Shown here in pieces: positions 24,562 through 37,247 of a stretch of 64,000 bases of DNA. Both the position numbers and the translations under genes were made by a program. A model generated the notes under the pieces. The model searched no databases. It had not been told where the DNA came from and saw only the letters and a list, made by a program, of their open reading frames with translations. Positions within the stretch are counted from its first letter, which is position 1. Every line of letters begins with the position of its first letter. This stretch comes from BQWY01 sp046351095 (lineage in GTDB: Bacteria > Nitrospirota > Nitrospiria > Nitrospirales > Nitrospiraceae). The stretch spans positions 1,054,001 through 1,118,000 of the forward strand of contig JAXLZC010000001.1 in the NCBI GenBank assembly GCA_046351095.1, read 5' to 3'.

Positions 24562-25269
24562 TTAGACGCGGGAAGGCGTGTCGCCGCATTCGGCCAGGCA
24601 CCGCTCCAAGGAGTGGCGGCAGAGAAGGAGCCCGTCCTTGCGGGCATAGGTGATGGCCCCCTGCTCGCGCAGGCGATTCAACAATGTAGAGACCACTTCA
24701 CGACGTGCCCCGATCATTTGTGCCAATTCGTCTTGGCGAAAATGATGGCTGACCTTCACACACTCCCCCTCCGGTTCACCAAATTCTTCCGCCAATCGAA
24801 TGAGGGTGCGGACCAGGCGCTCCATAGTGGAATCGAACGAGAGCGTTTGAATCAGTTCGTAGGCAGAGGACAACTGCTGCGCGACGTTCGACAAGAAGAG
24901 CAGTAAAGCGGGACGGTTCGCCTGTAGATGGGCAATAAATTCGTCAAACTGCAACTCAACGATTTCGACTTCCTCCATTGCGATGGCCGATTCACGACGT
25001 TCGCCGGTGCAATGGCAGAGATCTCCAAACACATCGCCAGACTGATGGAGGCGCAAAATGAGTTCACGCCCATCTTCGTTCACCGCAGTCAGCTTGATCA
25101 GTCCACGACGCAGGAAAAACACGCTCTGGGCCGACTCGCCCACGGAATACACTGGTTCTCCTTTAGCAACGGACCTCCCCGGGCGGCCAAGCAACTGGTC
25201 GCAGATTTTTCCGCGGAAGCAGCGAGAGAGCGCCGTGCATTGTCTATGATCCAGGAGATTCATATGCAC
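24562..25269 (-). CDS. Crp/Fnr family transcriptional regulator
   Basis: 235 residues. An N-terminal cyclic-nucleotide-binding-type beta barrel (GEPVYSVGESAQSVFFLRRGLIKL, HQSGDVFGDL) is followed by a long dimerisation helix and a C-terminal winged helix-turn-helix (FRQDELAQMIGARREVVSTLLNRLREQGAI). Several Cys occur (CTALSRC, KICDQ, DLCHC) but not the exact Fnr iron-sulfur pattern, so oxygen sensing cannot be claimed. The effector is unknown. The gene reads away from the rRNA operon terminator that precedes it by about 115 bp. Confidence 0.9.
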   Translation of the reverse strand: MHMNLLDHRQCTALSRCFRGKICDQLLGRPGRSVAKGEPVYSVGESAQSVFFLRRGLIKLTAVNEDGRELILRLHQSGDVFGDLCHCTGERRESAIAMEEVEIVELQFDEFIAHLQANRPALLLFLSNVAQQLSSAYELIQTLSFDSTMERLVRTLIRLAEEFGEPEGECVKVSHHFRQDELAQMIGARREVVSTLLNRLREQGAITYARKDGLLLCRHSLERCLAECGDTPSRV

Positions 25270-25383
25270 CTCAGCATCGGCAAGGGTACAGACGCGCAGC
25301 TAGAATTTTACTCACCCAGCAGCGGCATTGTGTATCTATCACCAGGGCGAAGCCTATCCTACAACAGACCAGGGTCAGCAAAA

Positions 25384-25424
25384 CAAAAAGCCCGCTGACC
25401 TTTCGATCAGCGGGCCTTTTTTAA
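25384..25424 (-). terminator. Rho-independent terminator of the rRNA operon
   Basis: On the minus strand, downstream of 5S, GCCCGCTGA/TCAGCGGGC forms a 9-bp stem with an 8-base loop, flanked by A-run and T-run (GGGCTTTTTGTTT). Confidence 0.88.
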
Positions 25425-25541
<117 letters not shown>

Positions 25542-25596
25542 AAAATTGAATAGATCTTCGTGTGTGTCAGAAGCCCATGTCTGTCAGGAGCACCGT

Positions 25597-28603
<3,007 letters not shown>

Positions 28604-28644
28604 AATATACGGTTGCTCCTGACACACATGGTCTTCGTCGAAGA

Positions 28645-28665
28645 CCTATTCAATTGTCAAAGAAC
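28645..28665 (-). promoter_or_regulatory. boxA-like antitermination element before 23S
   Basis: Minus-strand GTTCTTTGACAATTGAATAG resembles rRNA boxA (TGCTCTTTAACA in E. coli). It is a near copy (19 of 21 bases) of the element in the 16S leader at 30712-30732, and lies between tRNA-Ala and 23S, where a second boxA is usual. Confidence 0.6.
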
Positions 28666-28718
28666 CATGCCGACTTTCGTCGACAAACACAGTCAATAGG
28701 AAAGCAGCGCTTAACCGT

Positions 28719-28794
28719 TGGTGGAGCTGGACGGAATCGAACCGACGACCCCCTGCTTGCAAAGCAGGTGCTCTCCCAACTGAGCTACAGCCCC
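28719..28794 (-). tRNA. tRNA-Ala (anticodon TGC)
   Basis: 76 bases including an encoded CCA. Acceptor GGGGCTG/CAGCTCC, D-arm TAGCTCAGTTGGGAGAGC, anticodon loop CTTTGCAAG with TGC, T-arm GGTTCGATTCC. It is in the 16S-23S spacer, the usual place. Confidence 0.97.
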
Positions 28795-28881
28795 AAACAG
28801 ATGTGCTGGAGTATTCGACCGAAGAGACAAGTACTACTTGCTTTATTTCGAAATCTACAGCTGCACGATTCAGTTGCTCAG

Positions 28882-28958
28882 TGGTGGGCCTGGATAGAGT
28901 TGAACTATCGACCCCGCGCTTATCAAGCGCGTGCTCTGACCAACTGAGCTACAGGCCC
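28882..28958 (-). tRNA. tRNA-Ile (anticodon GAT)
   Basis: 77 bases including an encoded CCA. Acceptor GGGCCTG/CAGGCCC, D-arm TAGCTCAGTTGGTCAGAGC, anticodon loop CTTGATAAG with GAT. It precedes tRNA-Ala in the spacer (87-base gap). The T-arm (ATAGTTCAACTCTAT) matches the usual TTCAA form. Confidence 0.97.
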
Positions 28959-29107
28959 GGCCGGCCACTGAATCGTCCGCTATACATTACCGAACTCTTA
29001 CGACTCCGCATCGACCAGTAATGATCGATACATTCACATACAGCTAAGGCAGCGCAAGTGCACTGAAATGGTGGCCCTCGATATCCAAAGTTTTCTGAAG
29101 GAGTATA

Positions 29108-30655
<1,548 letters not shown>

Positions 30656-30711
30656 GTATTTAAAGAAATTGGACCCGAGGGCCACCACTTCAATACACCT
30701 ACCTCTGCTTC

Positions 30712-30732
30712 CCTATTCAACTGTCAAAGAGC
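30712..30732 (-). promoter_or_regulatory. boxA-like antitermination element in the 16S leader
   Basis: Minus-strand GCTCTTTGACAGTTGAATAG, close to E. coli boxA. It lies about 60 bases before the 16S 5' end and about 40 after the predicted transcription start. Confidence 0.65.
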
Positions 30733-30777
30733 TTTTGTCTTGAAGTGATCTTGGTGGGATCAATTCGCGAGCCCCGG

Positions 30778-30807
30778 ATAATACTTTTTTCCGGGTGAGA
30801 GAGTCAA
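30778..30807 (-). promoter_or_regulatory. rRNA operon promoter
   Basis: On the minus strand TTGACT (30807-30802), 18-base spacer, TATTAT (30783-30778). A-rich tracts upstream (GAGAAAAACTC and GGAAAAAAATAATT) could act as an UP element. The transcript would start near 30771, about 115 bases before 16S. Confidence 0.7.
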
Positions 30808-30985
30808 GAGTTTTTCTCGGCTCGCCAGAATTATTTTTTTCCGACGCGTCGCCCCTCGCTCTCTCGGTCTGCACAACATAAACATTTGCCGACCACGAGT
30901 CTAGTGCTTGACACAAATATTTTTTCGCGTCGATCTCATCGCATCAACAGCACGCCCGCGTTTCTCCTTCCCATAGGTTGCGACT

Positions 30986-30991
30986 ATAATG
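30986..30991 (+). promoter_or_regulatory. Consensus -10 box abutting the molybdoenzyme start codon
   Basis: TATAAT is followed by six bases (GCCGGC) and then the ATG at 30997, so the transcript would begin at or next to the start codon. The -35 region is poor (TTCTCC at 17-18 bases). No Shine-Dalgarno lies in between. A TTGACA at 30908 is too far upstream to pair with it. Confidence 0.4.
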
Positions 30992-30996
30992 CCGGC

Positions 30997-32037
30997 ATGA
31001 CGCAGATGCCCTTCGGTCGACGCGCGCTATTGAAGCTGGCTGGACTCACCTCCCTCGCAGGACTGACGGGAGGTTGCGATTCCGTCGGCACCGTATTCGG
31101 ACGTATGTTCGCAATGCCGGCACGAGAAACCACGTACATCACGCCGAACAACAAGTTCTACGTCGTGAATTACATGGACTCCCCGTTCAACATTTCCCGA
31201 GACCTCAACCAGGACCAATGGCGCCTGCATGTCAAAGGCGACGTCAAAACGCCGCTGACATTGGGCTGGCGGGACATCCTCAACCGCGACGCCTTCGATC
31301 AAGTCTCGACCTTGATGTGCATCGATACGCTCTCCGGCGGAGACAGCCTCGGCAACGCCGTCTGGCGCGGCATTTCGCTACGGCAGCTCCTGCTCGACGC
31401 ACACTTCGACGAGGAGCTCGCCCGCGACGTCATCTTTCGCGGCGCCGATGGGTACGACGACAGCATCCCCATCGCGAAAGCCCTGCAAGACAACGCCATG
31501 CTGGCCTACCTGATGAACGGCGAGAAACTCCCCAAGGAGCACGGCTTCCCGCTTCGGCTGATCATCCCCGGCCTCTACGGCATTAAGAACGTGAAGTGGA
31601 TCACGGAAATCGAGATCTACGGCGGAGACTACAAAGGCTACTGGCAGCGCAAGGGCTGGACGGACGACGGCACCATTAAGGTGTTTTCCCGTATCGACAG
31701 TCCGGGCCACTACCAGCCGATTCGCGGTCCCGAGCGCGTATTTCGCGGGATCGCGTTCGGCGGTCCGCATACCATCACGAAAGTCGAAGTCAGCTTCGAC
31801 GGTGGTCGCACGTGGGATCAGGCGACGATCGAACAACCGATGTCGAATTATTCGTGGGTGATTTGGAACTACCGCTGGCAACCGCCGAAGCGCGGTAAGT
31901 TTCAGGTCGTGGTGCGCGCCACCGATGCGTCGGGCCGCCGCCAAATTGCCGACATCGCCCGCCCGATGCCGGATGGTTCGTCCGGCTACCATACGATCGT
32001 GGCCGACGTGGAAACGATCGAGGCGCCGAAAGGTTAA
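30997..32037 (+). CDS. Sulfite oxidase-family molybdopterin oxidoreductase, Tat lipoprotein
   Basis: 346 residues. The N-terminus has twin arginines (GRRALLK) and a hydrophobic stretch ending in LTGGC (Cys27), so it is probably exported folded by Tat and possibly lipid-anchored. The catalytic domain has the molybdenum-ligand Cys108 in STLMCID, then LGNAVWRGISLRQLL, HGFPLRLIIPGLYGIKNVKWI and GYWQRKGW. A C-terminal Mo-co dimerisation domain has RGIAFGG...VEVSFDGGRTW. Family members oxidise sulfite or reduce sulfoxides; the substrate here is not determinable. The ATG at 30997 puts the Tat motif at the N-terminus. Confidence 0.9.
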   Translation: MTQMPFGRRALLKLAGLTSLAGLTGGCDSVGTVFGRMFAMPARETTYITPNNKFYVVNYMDSPFNISRDLNQDQWRLHVKGDVKTPLTLGWRDILNRDAFDQVSTLMCIDTLSGGDSLGNAVWRGISLRQLLLDAHFDEELARDVIFRGADGYDDSIPIAKALQDNAMLAYLMNGEKLPKEHGFPLRLIIPGLYGIKNVKWITEIEIYGGDYKGYWQRKGWTDDGTIKVFSRIDSPGHYQPIRGPERVFRGIAFGGPHTITKVEVSFDGGRTWDQATIEQPMSNYSWVIWNYRWQPPKRGKFQVVVRATDASGRRQIADIARPMPDGSSGYHTIVADVETIEAPKG

Positions 32038-32064
32038 CCCCCTCAACGGTCCGACGCCTCTGCC

Positions 32065-32496
32065 ATGTTTCGGGACGACGACAGACCCACCACGATCAAG
32101 TACCCGTTTCTTGCCGCTGTCCTCGCCTTTCTTGCCGTCGCCTCGTTGCCGTTACTCCTCTACCCACTCGCCCCCTCCGACCCGCTTGCCGTCGGCCACG
32201 CCGTGTACGCGGCCGGCAAGGAACGCGTCACCCTTTTGAACGCACCGCGCTACGACAAGTTCGGCTATCAGGCCACCTGTATTCTGGAAGCGAAGGACGA
32301 AATCATCATCATGGAGGGACCGCACACACGGCCCGACCGCACAATCATCGCGCGCATGCACGAATCGAGGGAACCGATCCAGTTTCCCTACTGCCCACCG
32401 CGCGCCGAATTGATCGTGCAGGTGCACCAGGTCAAGACCAAGGAAGGACTATTCACTGCCATAAAAGACGCGACAACTAGCCTGCTAAGACGATGA
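32065..32496 (+). CDS. Membrane-anchored hypothetical protein
   Basis: 143 residues. One N-terminal helix (YPFLAAVLAFLAVASLPLLLY) anchors a mainly extracytoplasmic domain of about 100 residues with two Cys (ATCILEAKDE and FPYCPPRAEL). Family not recognised. It starts 27 bp after the molybdoenzyme and may be co-transcribed with it, but a functional link is only suggested by position. Confidence 0.65.
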   Translation: MFRDDDRPTTIKYPFLAAVLAFLAVASLPLLLYPLAPSDPLAVGHAVYAAGKERVTLLNAPRYDKFGYQATCILEAKDEIIIMEGPHTRPDRTIIARMHESREPIQFPYCPPRAELIVQVHQVKTKEGLFTAIKDATTSLLRR

Positions 32497-32565
32497 GAGG
32501 ATTCAGGCTACCCATGCCTGTGGGAGGTACCCGAGAAATAAATGCCTCAATTTCTCGAAACCTAT

Positions 32566-33084
32566 CTAGAGATGTCTCGTCGACAAAGAATTGGAGCTGT
32601 CCCGCTGGTGAAAACCATGCCGCAACAGCAGGAGAACCCCGGCGGTGATGAAGATGTCAGCAAGATTGAAGATGCCTGTACGGATGGGACCGATACCGAG
32701 ATTCATGAAATCGATCACACGACCATGATTCAACAACCGATCTAACAGGTTTCCTATTCCTCCGCTCAATATAAGAGTCCAACCTACAAGGACAATTGGC
32801 GATAGACTTCTCGACCAGACAAGAAGCGCGAGTGCACTCACAAGCCAGACAACGGGTAGCACTTGAAAAAGCACCACGCGAAACCCATCCGATAACTCAG
32901 CCCCGAGGCTCAAGAACGCGCCAGGATTTTCCGCAAATTCCAATCGCACCATATCGTGAAACCACGATATGGGCGGCGCGGAGGCCAGCTGCTGGCGCGC
33001 CAAATCTTTGGTGATCTGGTCACATCCCACACAGAACACCAGAAGAGCGCAGATCAGGATGGAGCGCAGAAGTCGTGGATACAT
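32566..33084 (-). CDS. lspA: Lipoprotein signal peptidase (signal peptidase II)
   Basis: Aspartic protease of the inner membrane that removes signal peptides from prolipoproteins; the several lipoproteins in this window are its expected substrates. Four membrane helices. Conserved blocks: CDQITKDLA, the FAENPGAFLSLG motif, LILSGGIGNLLDR, and the catalytic Asp pair in VIDF and FNLADIFI (Asp125 and Asp143 from this start). A start six bases upstream (33090) is equally possible. The gene is visibly richer in A+T than its neighbours, and stands alone instead of beside ileS. Confidence 0.92.
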   Translation of the reverse strand: MYPRLLRSILICALLVFCVGCDQITKDLARQQLASAPPISWFHDMVRLEFAENPGAFLSLGAELSDGFRVVLFQVLPVVWLVSALALLVWSRSLSPIVLVGWTLILSGGIGNLLDRLLNHGRVIDFMNLGIGPIRTGIFNLADIFITAGVLLLLRHGFHQRDSSNSLSTRHL

Positions 33085-33253
33085 GATCATATTTTACGTG
33101 ACTCAGCGGATCGTGTGCAAAAAAATGCTCGCAGATCACTCTATCACCCTCATCATTTCCACCATTTGAATGGCTATCCAGCGGGAAGAAGTCTATGGGC
33201 GACAAGAACACCACGATGGGCACCAGTCAACAGAGAAGCAGTCTATTAATGAG

Positions 33254-33841
33254 CTACTGCAAGGCGCGCACTTCGTCGCTGGTCAACGAACGCCATTCGC
33301 CGGGGGCGAGCGTGCCTAGTCGTATCGGACCGATCGCGACACGTACGAGGCGAAGTGTCGGATAGCCGACCGCCGCGGTCATACGTCGCACCTGGCGGTT
33401 CATCCCTTCATGTATCGTGAGTTCGATCCAGGCCGTCGGTACCGACTTGCGAAATCGAATCGGCACAGCTCGTGGCGGCAAATCCGGCTCATCGACCAAG
33501 AGTCGCACCTCCGCCGGTCGCGTCCGCCGATCGCCGAGCACAACACCGTGACGAAGCTGCTGCAGTACCTCCTCCGTCGGCACACGTTCGACCTGTGCCC
33601 AATAGACTTTCGGCAGCTTGTGCCGAGGATCGGTAATGCGATGCGCCAAAGCCCCATCCGACGTCAGCAGGAGCAGCCCCTCGCTATCCGCATCCAGTCG
33701 ACCCGCCGCATACACACCTGGGACACGCACATATTCCGCCAACGTCGGACGCCCCTCCGGATCGGTGAAGCACGACTGCACGCCATAGGGCTTATAGAGG
33801 ACGATGGTCATCTCGCCGCGGTCCCGTATCGACTTAGCCAT
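33254..33841 (-). CDS. rRNA pseudouridine synthase, RsuA/RluE-type
   Basis: 195 residues, without the N-terminal S4 domain, as in RluE. The catalytic motif is AGRLDADSEGLLLLTSDG with the essential Asp. Also present are LYKPYGVQSCFTD, KVYWAQVE, and the C-terminal ELTIHEGMNRQVRRMTAAVGYPTLRLVRVAIGP. RluE-type enzymes modify 23S rRNA near the peptidyl-transferase centre; the target position here is inferred only. The ATG at 33841 is preferred; an earlier in-frame start adds 18 unlikely residues. Confidence 0.9.
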   Translation of the reverse strand: MAKSIRDRGEMTIVLYKPYGVQSCFTDPEGRPTLAEYVRVPGVYAAGRLDADSEGLLLLTSDGALAHRITDPRHKLPKVYWAQVERVPTEEVLQQLRHGVVLGDRRTRPAEVRLLVDEPDLPPRAVPIRFRKSVPTAWIELTIHEGMNRQVRRMTAAVGYPTLRLVRVAIGPIRLGTLAPGEWRSLTSDEVRALQ

Positions 33842-34137
33842 ATTGAGCCATCCTAAACACTCTGGTATGACCTGTGTGGCCATCAGCAATGACATCCGCG
33901 CGCTGACCTACTACCACTCCGTTCCCGCCGCGTGCAATGCGGACGATACTCCCGCCGATACCACGCTATTCGGCGCACCAGCCGCTTGGGCCGCCTGGGC
34001 CTGAAGACCGTCGCAGCCATGCATGCCGGACGCACCGCGTCCGCCATCCCATCCGACCCGACGCTTGAAGACCCACCGTGAATGTGGTTTGATCCGGTGC
34101 GCATCCACATTCTCCGACTCCCTCAGAAAGGCGTACC
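33842..34137. other. Intergenic region with one doubtful small frame
   Basis: About 300 bases between the divergent pseudouridine synthase and metallopeptidase genes. On the minus strand an Ala-rich frame ending near 33911 (MHGCDGLQAQAAQAAGAP... HAAGTEW, 37 residues from its Met at about 34021) has a coding-like GC-rich third position. It has no clear ribosome site and no recognisable family. No promoter stands out. Confidence 0.3.
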
Positions 34138-35007
34138 ATGCGTTGGGACGGGCAGCGGGAAAGCGGTAACATCGAAGATCGTCGGGGGATGCCCGGCGGT
34201 CCTGGCGTCGCCATTGGCGGCGGCACGCTGTTATTAGTCCTCGTCGCGAGCCTGCTGCTCGGACAGAATCCCCTTCAGCTGTTGGACATGCTCCAAGGCG
34301 GCGGAGGGTCGTTGATCGAAGCACCCGCACCGTCCGAACCGACCAGGCCTGGCAAACCACCAGACGATAGCCTCGGACGGTTCGCCTCCGTCGTGCTCGC
34401 AAATACGGAAGACACCTGGCGCGCGATTTTTCAGCGCATGGGGAAGGCCTACGAAGAGCCGCGCCTGGTCCTGTTCACGCAGATGGTCCAATCCGGCTGC
34501 GGAACGGCCCCGTCGGCCGTCGGGCCCTTTTATTGTCCGGTCGACGGCAAGCTCTATCTCGACCTGACATTCTTCGACGATCTCTCGCGGCGATTCGGTG
34601 CGGGTGGCGACTTCGGCGCCGCGTACGTCATCGCTCATGAAGTCGGCCACCACATTCAGAACCTGTTGGGCATTGCACGCCAAGTTACCGAACGCCAACA
34701 ACAGTTACCGCAGGCGCAAGCCAACGCACTCTCGGTGAGGATGGAACTCCAAGCCGACTGTTTAGCCGGTGTCTGGGGGCACCACGCCAATGCCTCGCAC
34801 CGCATCATCGAGCCAGGCGATTTTGAAGAAGGGCTAAAAACCGCTGCGGCCATCGGCGACGACCGCTTGCAAAGGCAGTCATCCGGCACCGTCCGCCCGG
34901 AAAGCTGGACACATGGCTCCTCGCAACAACGTGTGCAATGGTTGCGACGCGGCCTGGAGACCGGCGATCCGAACGCATGCGATACCTTTGAAGCACGCTC
35001 GCTGTAA
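34138..35007 (+). CDS. Neutral zinc metallopeptidase, YpfJ family
   Basis: 289 residues. One membrane helix (GGGTLLLVLVASLLLGQNP) follows a short cytoplasmic N-terminus beginning MRWDGQRESGNIEDRRG, which is the usual start of this family. The zinc motif HEVGH is at residues 167-171 (IAHEVGHHIQNLLG). FYCPVDGKLYLDLTFFDDL and ELQADCLAGVWGHHA (third ligand Glu/Asp region) are also diagnostic. The C-terminus has HGSSQQRVQWLRRGLETGD. The catalytic domain should lie outside the cytoplasm. Physiological substrate unknown. Confidence 0.92.
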   Translation: MRWDGQRESGNIEDRRGMPGGPGVAIGGGTLLLVLVASLLLGQNPLQLLDMLQGGGGSLIEAPAPSEPTRPGKPPDDSLGRFASVVLANTEDTWRAIFQRMGKAYEEPRLVLFTQMVQSGCGTAPSAVGPFYCPVDGKLYLDLTFFDDLSRRFGAGGDFGAAYVIAHEVGHHIQNLLGIARQVTERQQQLPQAQANALSVRMELQADCLAGVWGHHANASHRIIEPGDFEEGLKTAAAIGDDRLQRQSSGTVRPESWTHGSSQQRVQWLRRGLETGDPNACDTFEARSL

Positions 35008-35049
35008 CTACACGACCACACCCAGATATTCACTGATGAGGTTTTGACG

Positions 35050-35724
35050 ATGTCTGTTTCTGCTGCGCTCCGATGGGGTCTCGCTCTGACGCTCGCCTTT
35101 CCGCTCGTCACCGGCCTGTCCGGTTGCGACAAGATGTACATGGGCGCGATGGAAAAAATGGGCTACGCCAAGCGCGACATCCTCAGTAGCCGCGTAAAGG
35201 CTGCACGAGACGCGCAGGAAGAAGCCAAGCAGGAAATTCAAAGCGCACTCGAACAATTCGGCAAGGTCGTCAATTTTTCAGGCGGCGACCTGGAAGCGAC
35301 CTATAAAAAACTCAACAGCGAGTTGGAAAGCAGCGAGGACCAGGCGGCCGCCGTTCACAAGCGCATCGCGGACGTCGAGTCGGTCGGCGATGCACTCTTC
35401 AGCGAATGGAAGACAGAGCTGGATCAGTATTCGAGCAAGGAGCTGCGTCGCAAAAGCGAGGAAAAGTATACCCAGACTAAGGCGCGTTACGGCGTCATGG
35501 TCGGCGCAATGAAGAAGGCCGAGCAGCGCATCGACCCGGTGCTGCGTCCGCTACGCGACCAAGTCCTGTACCTGAAGCACAATTTAAATGCGCGGGCCCT
35601 GAGCGCGTTGAAGGGCGAACTCGTCAAGGTCGACGCGCAGGTCGATCAGTTGGTGAAGGACATGAACCGCTCGATCGCCGAAGCCGATACGTTTATTCAA
35701 GGACTGGAAAAAGATCCGGGGTGA
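35050..35724 (+). CDS. DUF2959 family lipoprotein
   Basis: 224 residues. The signal peptide ends in a lipobox LSGC (Cys26). The mature protein is almost wholly helical and charged, with long coiled-coil segments (SSRVKAARDAQEEAKQEIQSALEQF, LNSELESSEDQAAAVHKRIADVE). The sequence YMGAMEKMGYAKRDIL...RVKAARDAQ.EAKEQF is the DUF2959 signature. Function unknown; lipid-anchored coiled-coil. The gene follows the metallopeptidase by 42 bp and is likely in the same transcript. Confidence 0.85.
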   Translation: MSVSAALRWGLALTLAFPLVTGLSGCDKMYMGAMEKMGYAKRDILSSRVKAARDAQEEAKQEIQSALEQFGKVVNFSGGDLEATYKKLNSELESSEDQAAAVHKRIADVESVGDALFSEWKTELDQYSSKELRRKSEEKYTQTKARYGVMVGAMKKAEQRIDPVLRPLRDQVLYLKHNLNARALSALKGELVKVDAQVDQLVKDMNRSIAEADTFIQGLEKDPG

Positions 35725-35764
35725 GCGAAAAAGAAGTGCTGGAGGCTCAGTGCTCAGTATTGCG

Positions 35765-35785
35765 AACGTCGATCAATTCGACGTT
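35765..35785. terminator. Small inverted repeat between convergent genes
   Basis: AACGTCGA/TCGACGTT with a 5-base loop, 40 bases after the DUF2959 gene and overlapping the stop codon of the convergent ABC gene. It is weak, with only TTTG following on the plus strand. Confidence 0.3.
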
Positions 35786-36582
35786 TGTCCCTTCGGTACG
35801 GCGTAGACGTAGCCACCTGCCTGAATCATTTCCAGCGGCGTCTCGTAGAGTTCGCTGAGCCGCTGACTGGTCAGCATGTCCGCTCGGCGGCCATCCGCCC
35901 AGATCCGTCCCTCCTTCATCAGAATCACCCGGTGCGTCTCCGGCGGAATTTCGTGCACGTGATGAGTGACGATCACCACCGTCGTGCCCTTCGCCATCAG
36001 GTCACGTACGTGTTCCAGGTAGATCGACGCAGCACGCGGATCAAGGCCGCTCGTCGGCTCATCCAGAATCAGAACGCTGGGCCGATGGACCAACGCGCGC
36101 CCAAGCAGACACCGCCGCTGCTCGCCGGTCGAAAGCGTCACGTACAGCCGATTCAGTAGATGGACGACACCCACCGCCTGCGCCACCTGATGCGCGCGCG
36201 TCCGCTGCACGGCTGAAAACGATTGATGCGGATAGACGCCGCTGCTGGCGTAGAAGCCGGAGAGCAGCACCTCCGACACCGTGGCGCTGCCGTCGTAGTC
36301 GCGCTGCAGATCGTGGGAAACAATCCCGAGGTGCGCCCGCAGATCCCAGACGTTCCACCGGTCCTGGCCGAAGAGACGAAAGACCGCCTGATCGTCCGGC
36401 CACGGATGCAGGTCGTTCGACAGCAACTTGAGGAGCGTCGACTTCCCCGAGCCGTTCGGGCCGAGGATCGCCGTGTGCTCACCCTGCGTCAAGGTCAACG
36501 TCAGGCGGTCGAAGACGATCTGCTCGCCACGCGACACAGTGACATCGCGCAATTCGAGAATGGGTGCGGTATTCGTCTGCAC
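35773..36582 (-). CDS. ABC transporter ATP-binding protein, ModF/YlmA-like
   Basis: 269 residues, single nucleotide-binding domain. Walker A GPNGSGKST, Q-loop replaced around GIVSHDLQRDY, signature LSTGEQRRCLLGRALV, Walker B VLILDEPTSGLD, and H-loop VTHHVHEIP. The HDLQ and VHEIPP features match the ModF/YlmA group of stand-alone ATPases, not transporters with a paired permease; no permease is adjacent. The start codon is GTG without a clear ribosome site. Confidence 0.88.
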   Translation of the reverse strand: MQTNTAPILELRDVTVSRGEQIVFDRLTLTLTQGEHTAILGPNGSGKSTLLKLLSNDLHPWPDDQAVFRLFGQDRWNVWDLRAHLGIVSHDLQRDYDGSATVSEVLLSGFYASSGVYPHQSFSAVQRTRAHQVAQAVGVVHLLNRLYVTLSTGEQRRCLLGRALVHRPSVLILDEPTSGLDPRAASIYLEHVRDLMAKGTTVVIVTHHVHEIPPETHRVILMKEGRIWADGRRADMLTSQRLSELYETPLEMIQAGGYVYAVPKGQTSN

Positions 36583-36628
36583 AGGGTATCGGATCTGTTG
36601 CTAAGATAATGGCCAGAGGCGATACCGG

Positions 36629-37225
36629 TTAGAAGCCGGTGCCGATGCTGATGCCGCCCCCGCCGCGCATCCCACCCATCCCCGTGCCCATGCCCATTCC
36701 AAATCCGACCGACGGGCGGACACGCGGCGTCGGCTCCATGGCTCTGGGATCCCACGCATGCAGCGATCGCATCGTGATCGTGAGAAATCGGTAGGTGCTT
36801 TCGTCTAACCGCCCCTCGCGCATCCCCGTCACTTCGCCGACGAGCGTCACCGGCATACCGACGACCAACGTGGCGGGATCGCGACCTCCCGGATCCAGCG
36901 CGAGAAACCGGCCCTGCGAGGCGACACGCGGCGCCGCCGGCGCAAGATTGTCGTTCAACGGGAGTTGGAGGATTTCGAGCTCGGTACCGTGGGAGAATCG
37001 AGTGGCACGCAGTAATTCGCCGCCGAGCACCACAAGCTTCTGCTGAGCGCCGTCGGGATTCGCGACGAGGTGCTCGAAGGTCAGCGACGCATCGACGCGA
37101 GCGGCCAATTCAGATGGAACAGCTGGGGAACGTTGGGCACAGGCGGAAAGGGCCATCGCACAGAGGAGCGTCGCCGCCAACGACCAGCCGCGCGACACTC
37201 GATGTGAAGACTCGGTCCTGTCCAT
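36629..37225 (-). CDS. Slp-family outer membrane lipoprotein
   Basis: 198 residues. Signal peptide with lipobox LSAC (Cys29). The domain (FEHLVANPDGAQQKLVVLGGELLRAT, LEILQLPLND, QGRFLALDPGGRDPATLVVGMPVTLVGEVTG) matches Slp, a starvation-inducible outer membrane lipoprotein in E. coli. The last 40 residues form an unusual Gly/Met-rich tail (GFGMGMGTGMGGMRGGGG) not expected in Slp. It lies 23 bp before aspS stops, on the same strand. Confidence 0.85.
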   Translation of the reverse strand: MDRTESSHRVSRGWSLAATLLCAMALSACAQRSPAVPSELAARVDASLTFEHLVANPDGAQQKLVVLGGELLRATRFSHGTELEILQLPLNDNLAPAAPRVASQGRFLALDPGGRDPATLVVGMPVTLVGEVTGMREGRLDESTYRFLTITMRSLHAWDPRAMEPTPRVRPSVGFGMGMGTGMGGMRGGGGISIGTGF

Positions 37226-37247
37226 AGGAGGCTGTCGGCTCGACCGC

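Noticed and set aside
30908..30913. TTGACA as -35 of the molybdoenzyme gene
   Set aside because: No acceptable -10 hexamer lies 16-18 bases downstream; the TATAAT is 72 bases away.
33911..34021. 37-residue Ala-rich minus-strand frame
   Set aside because: Composition looks coding, but there is no ribosome site or family match, so it is kept only as a doubtful note.
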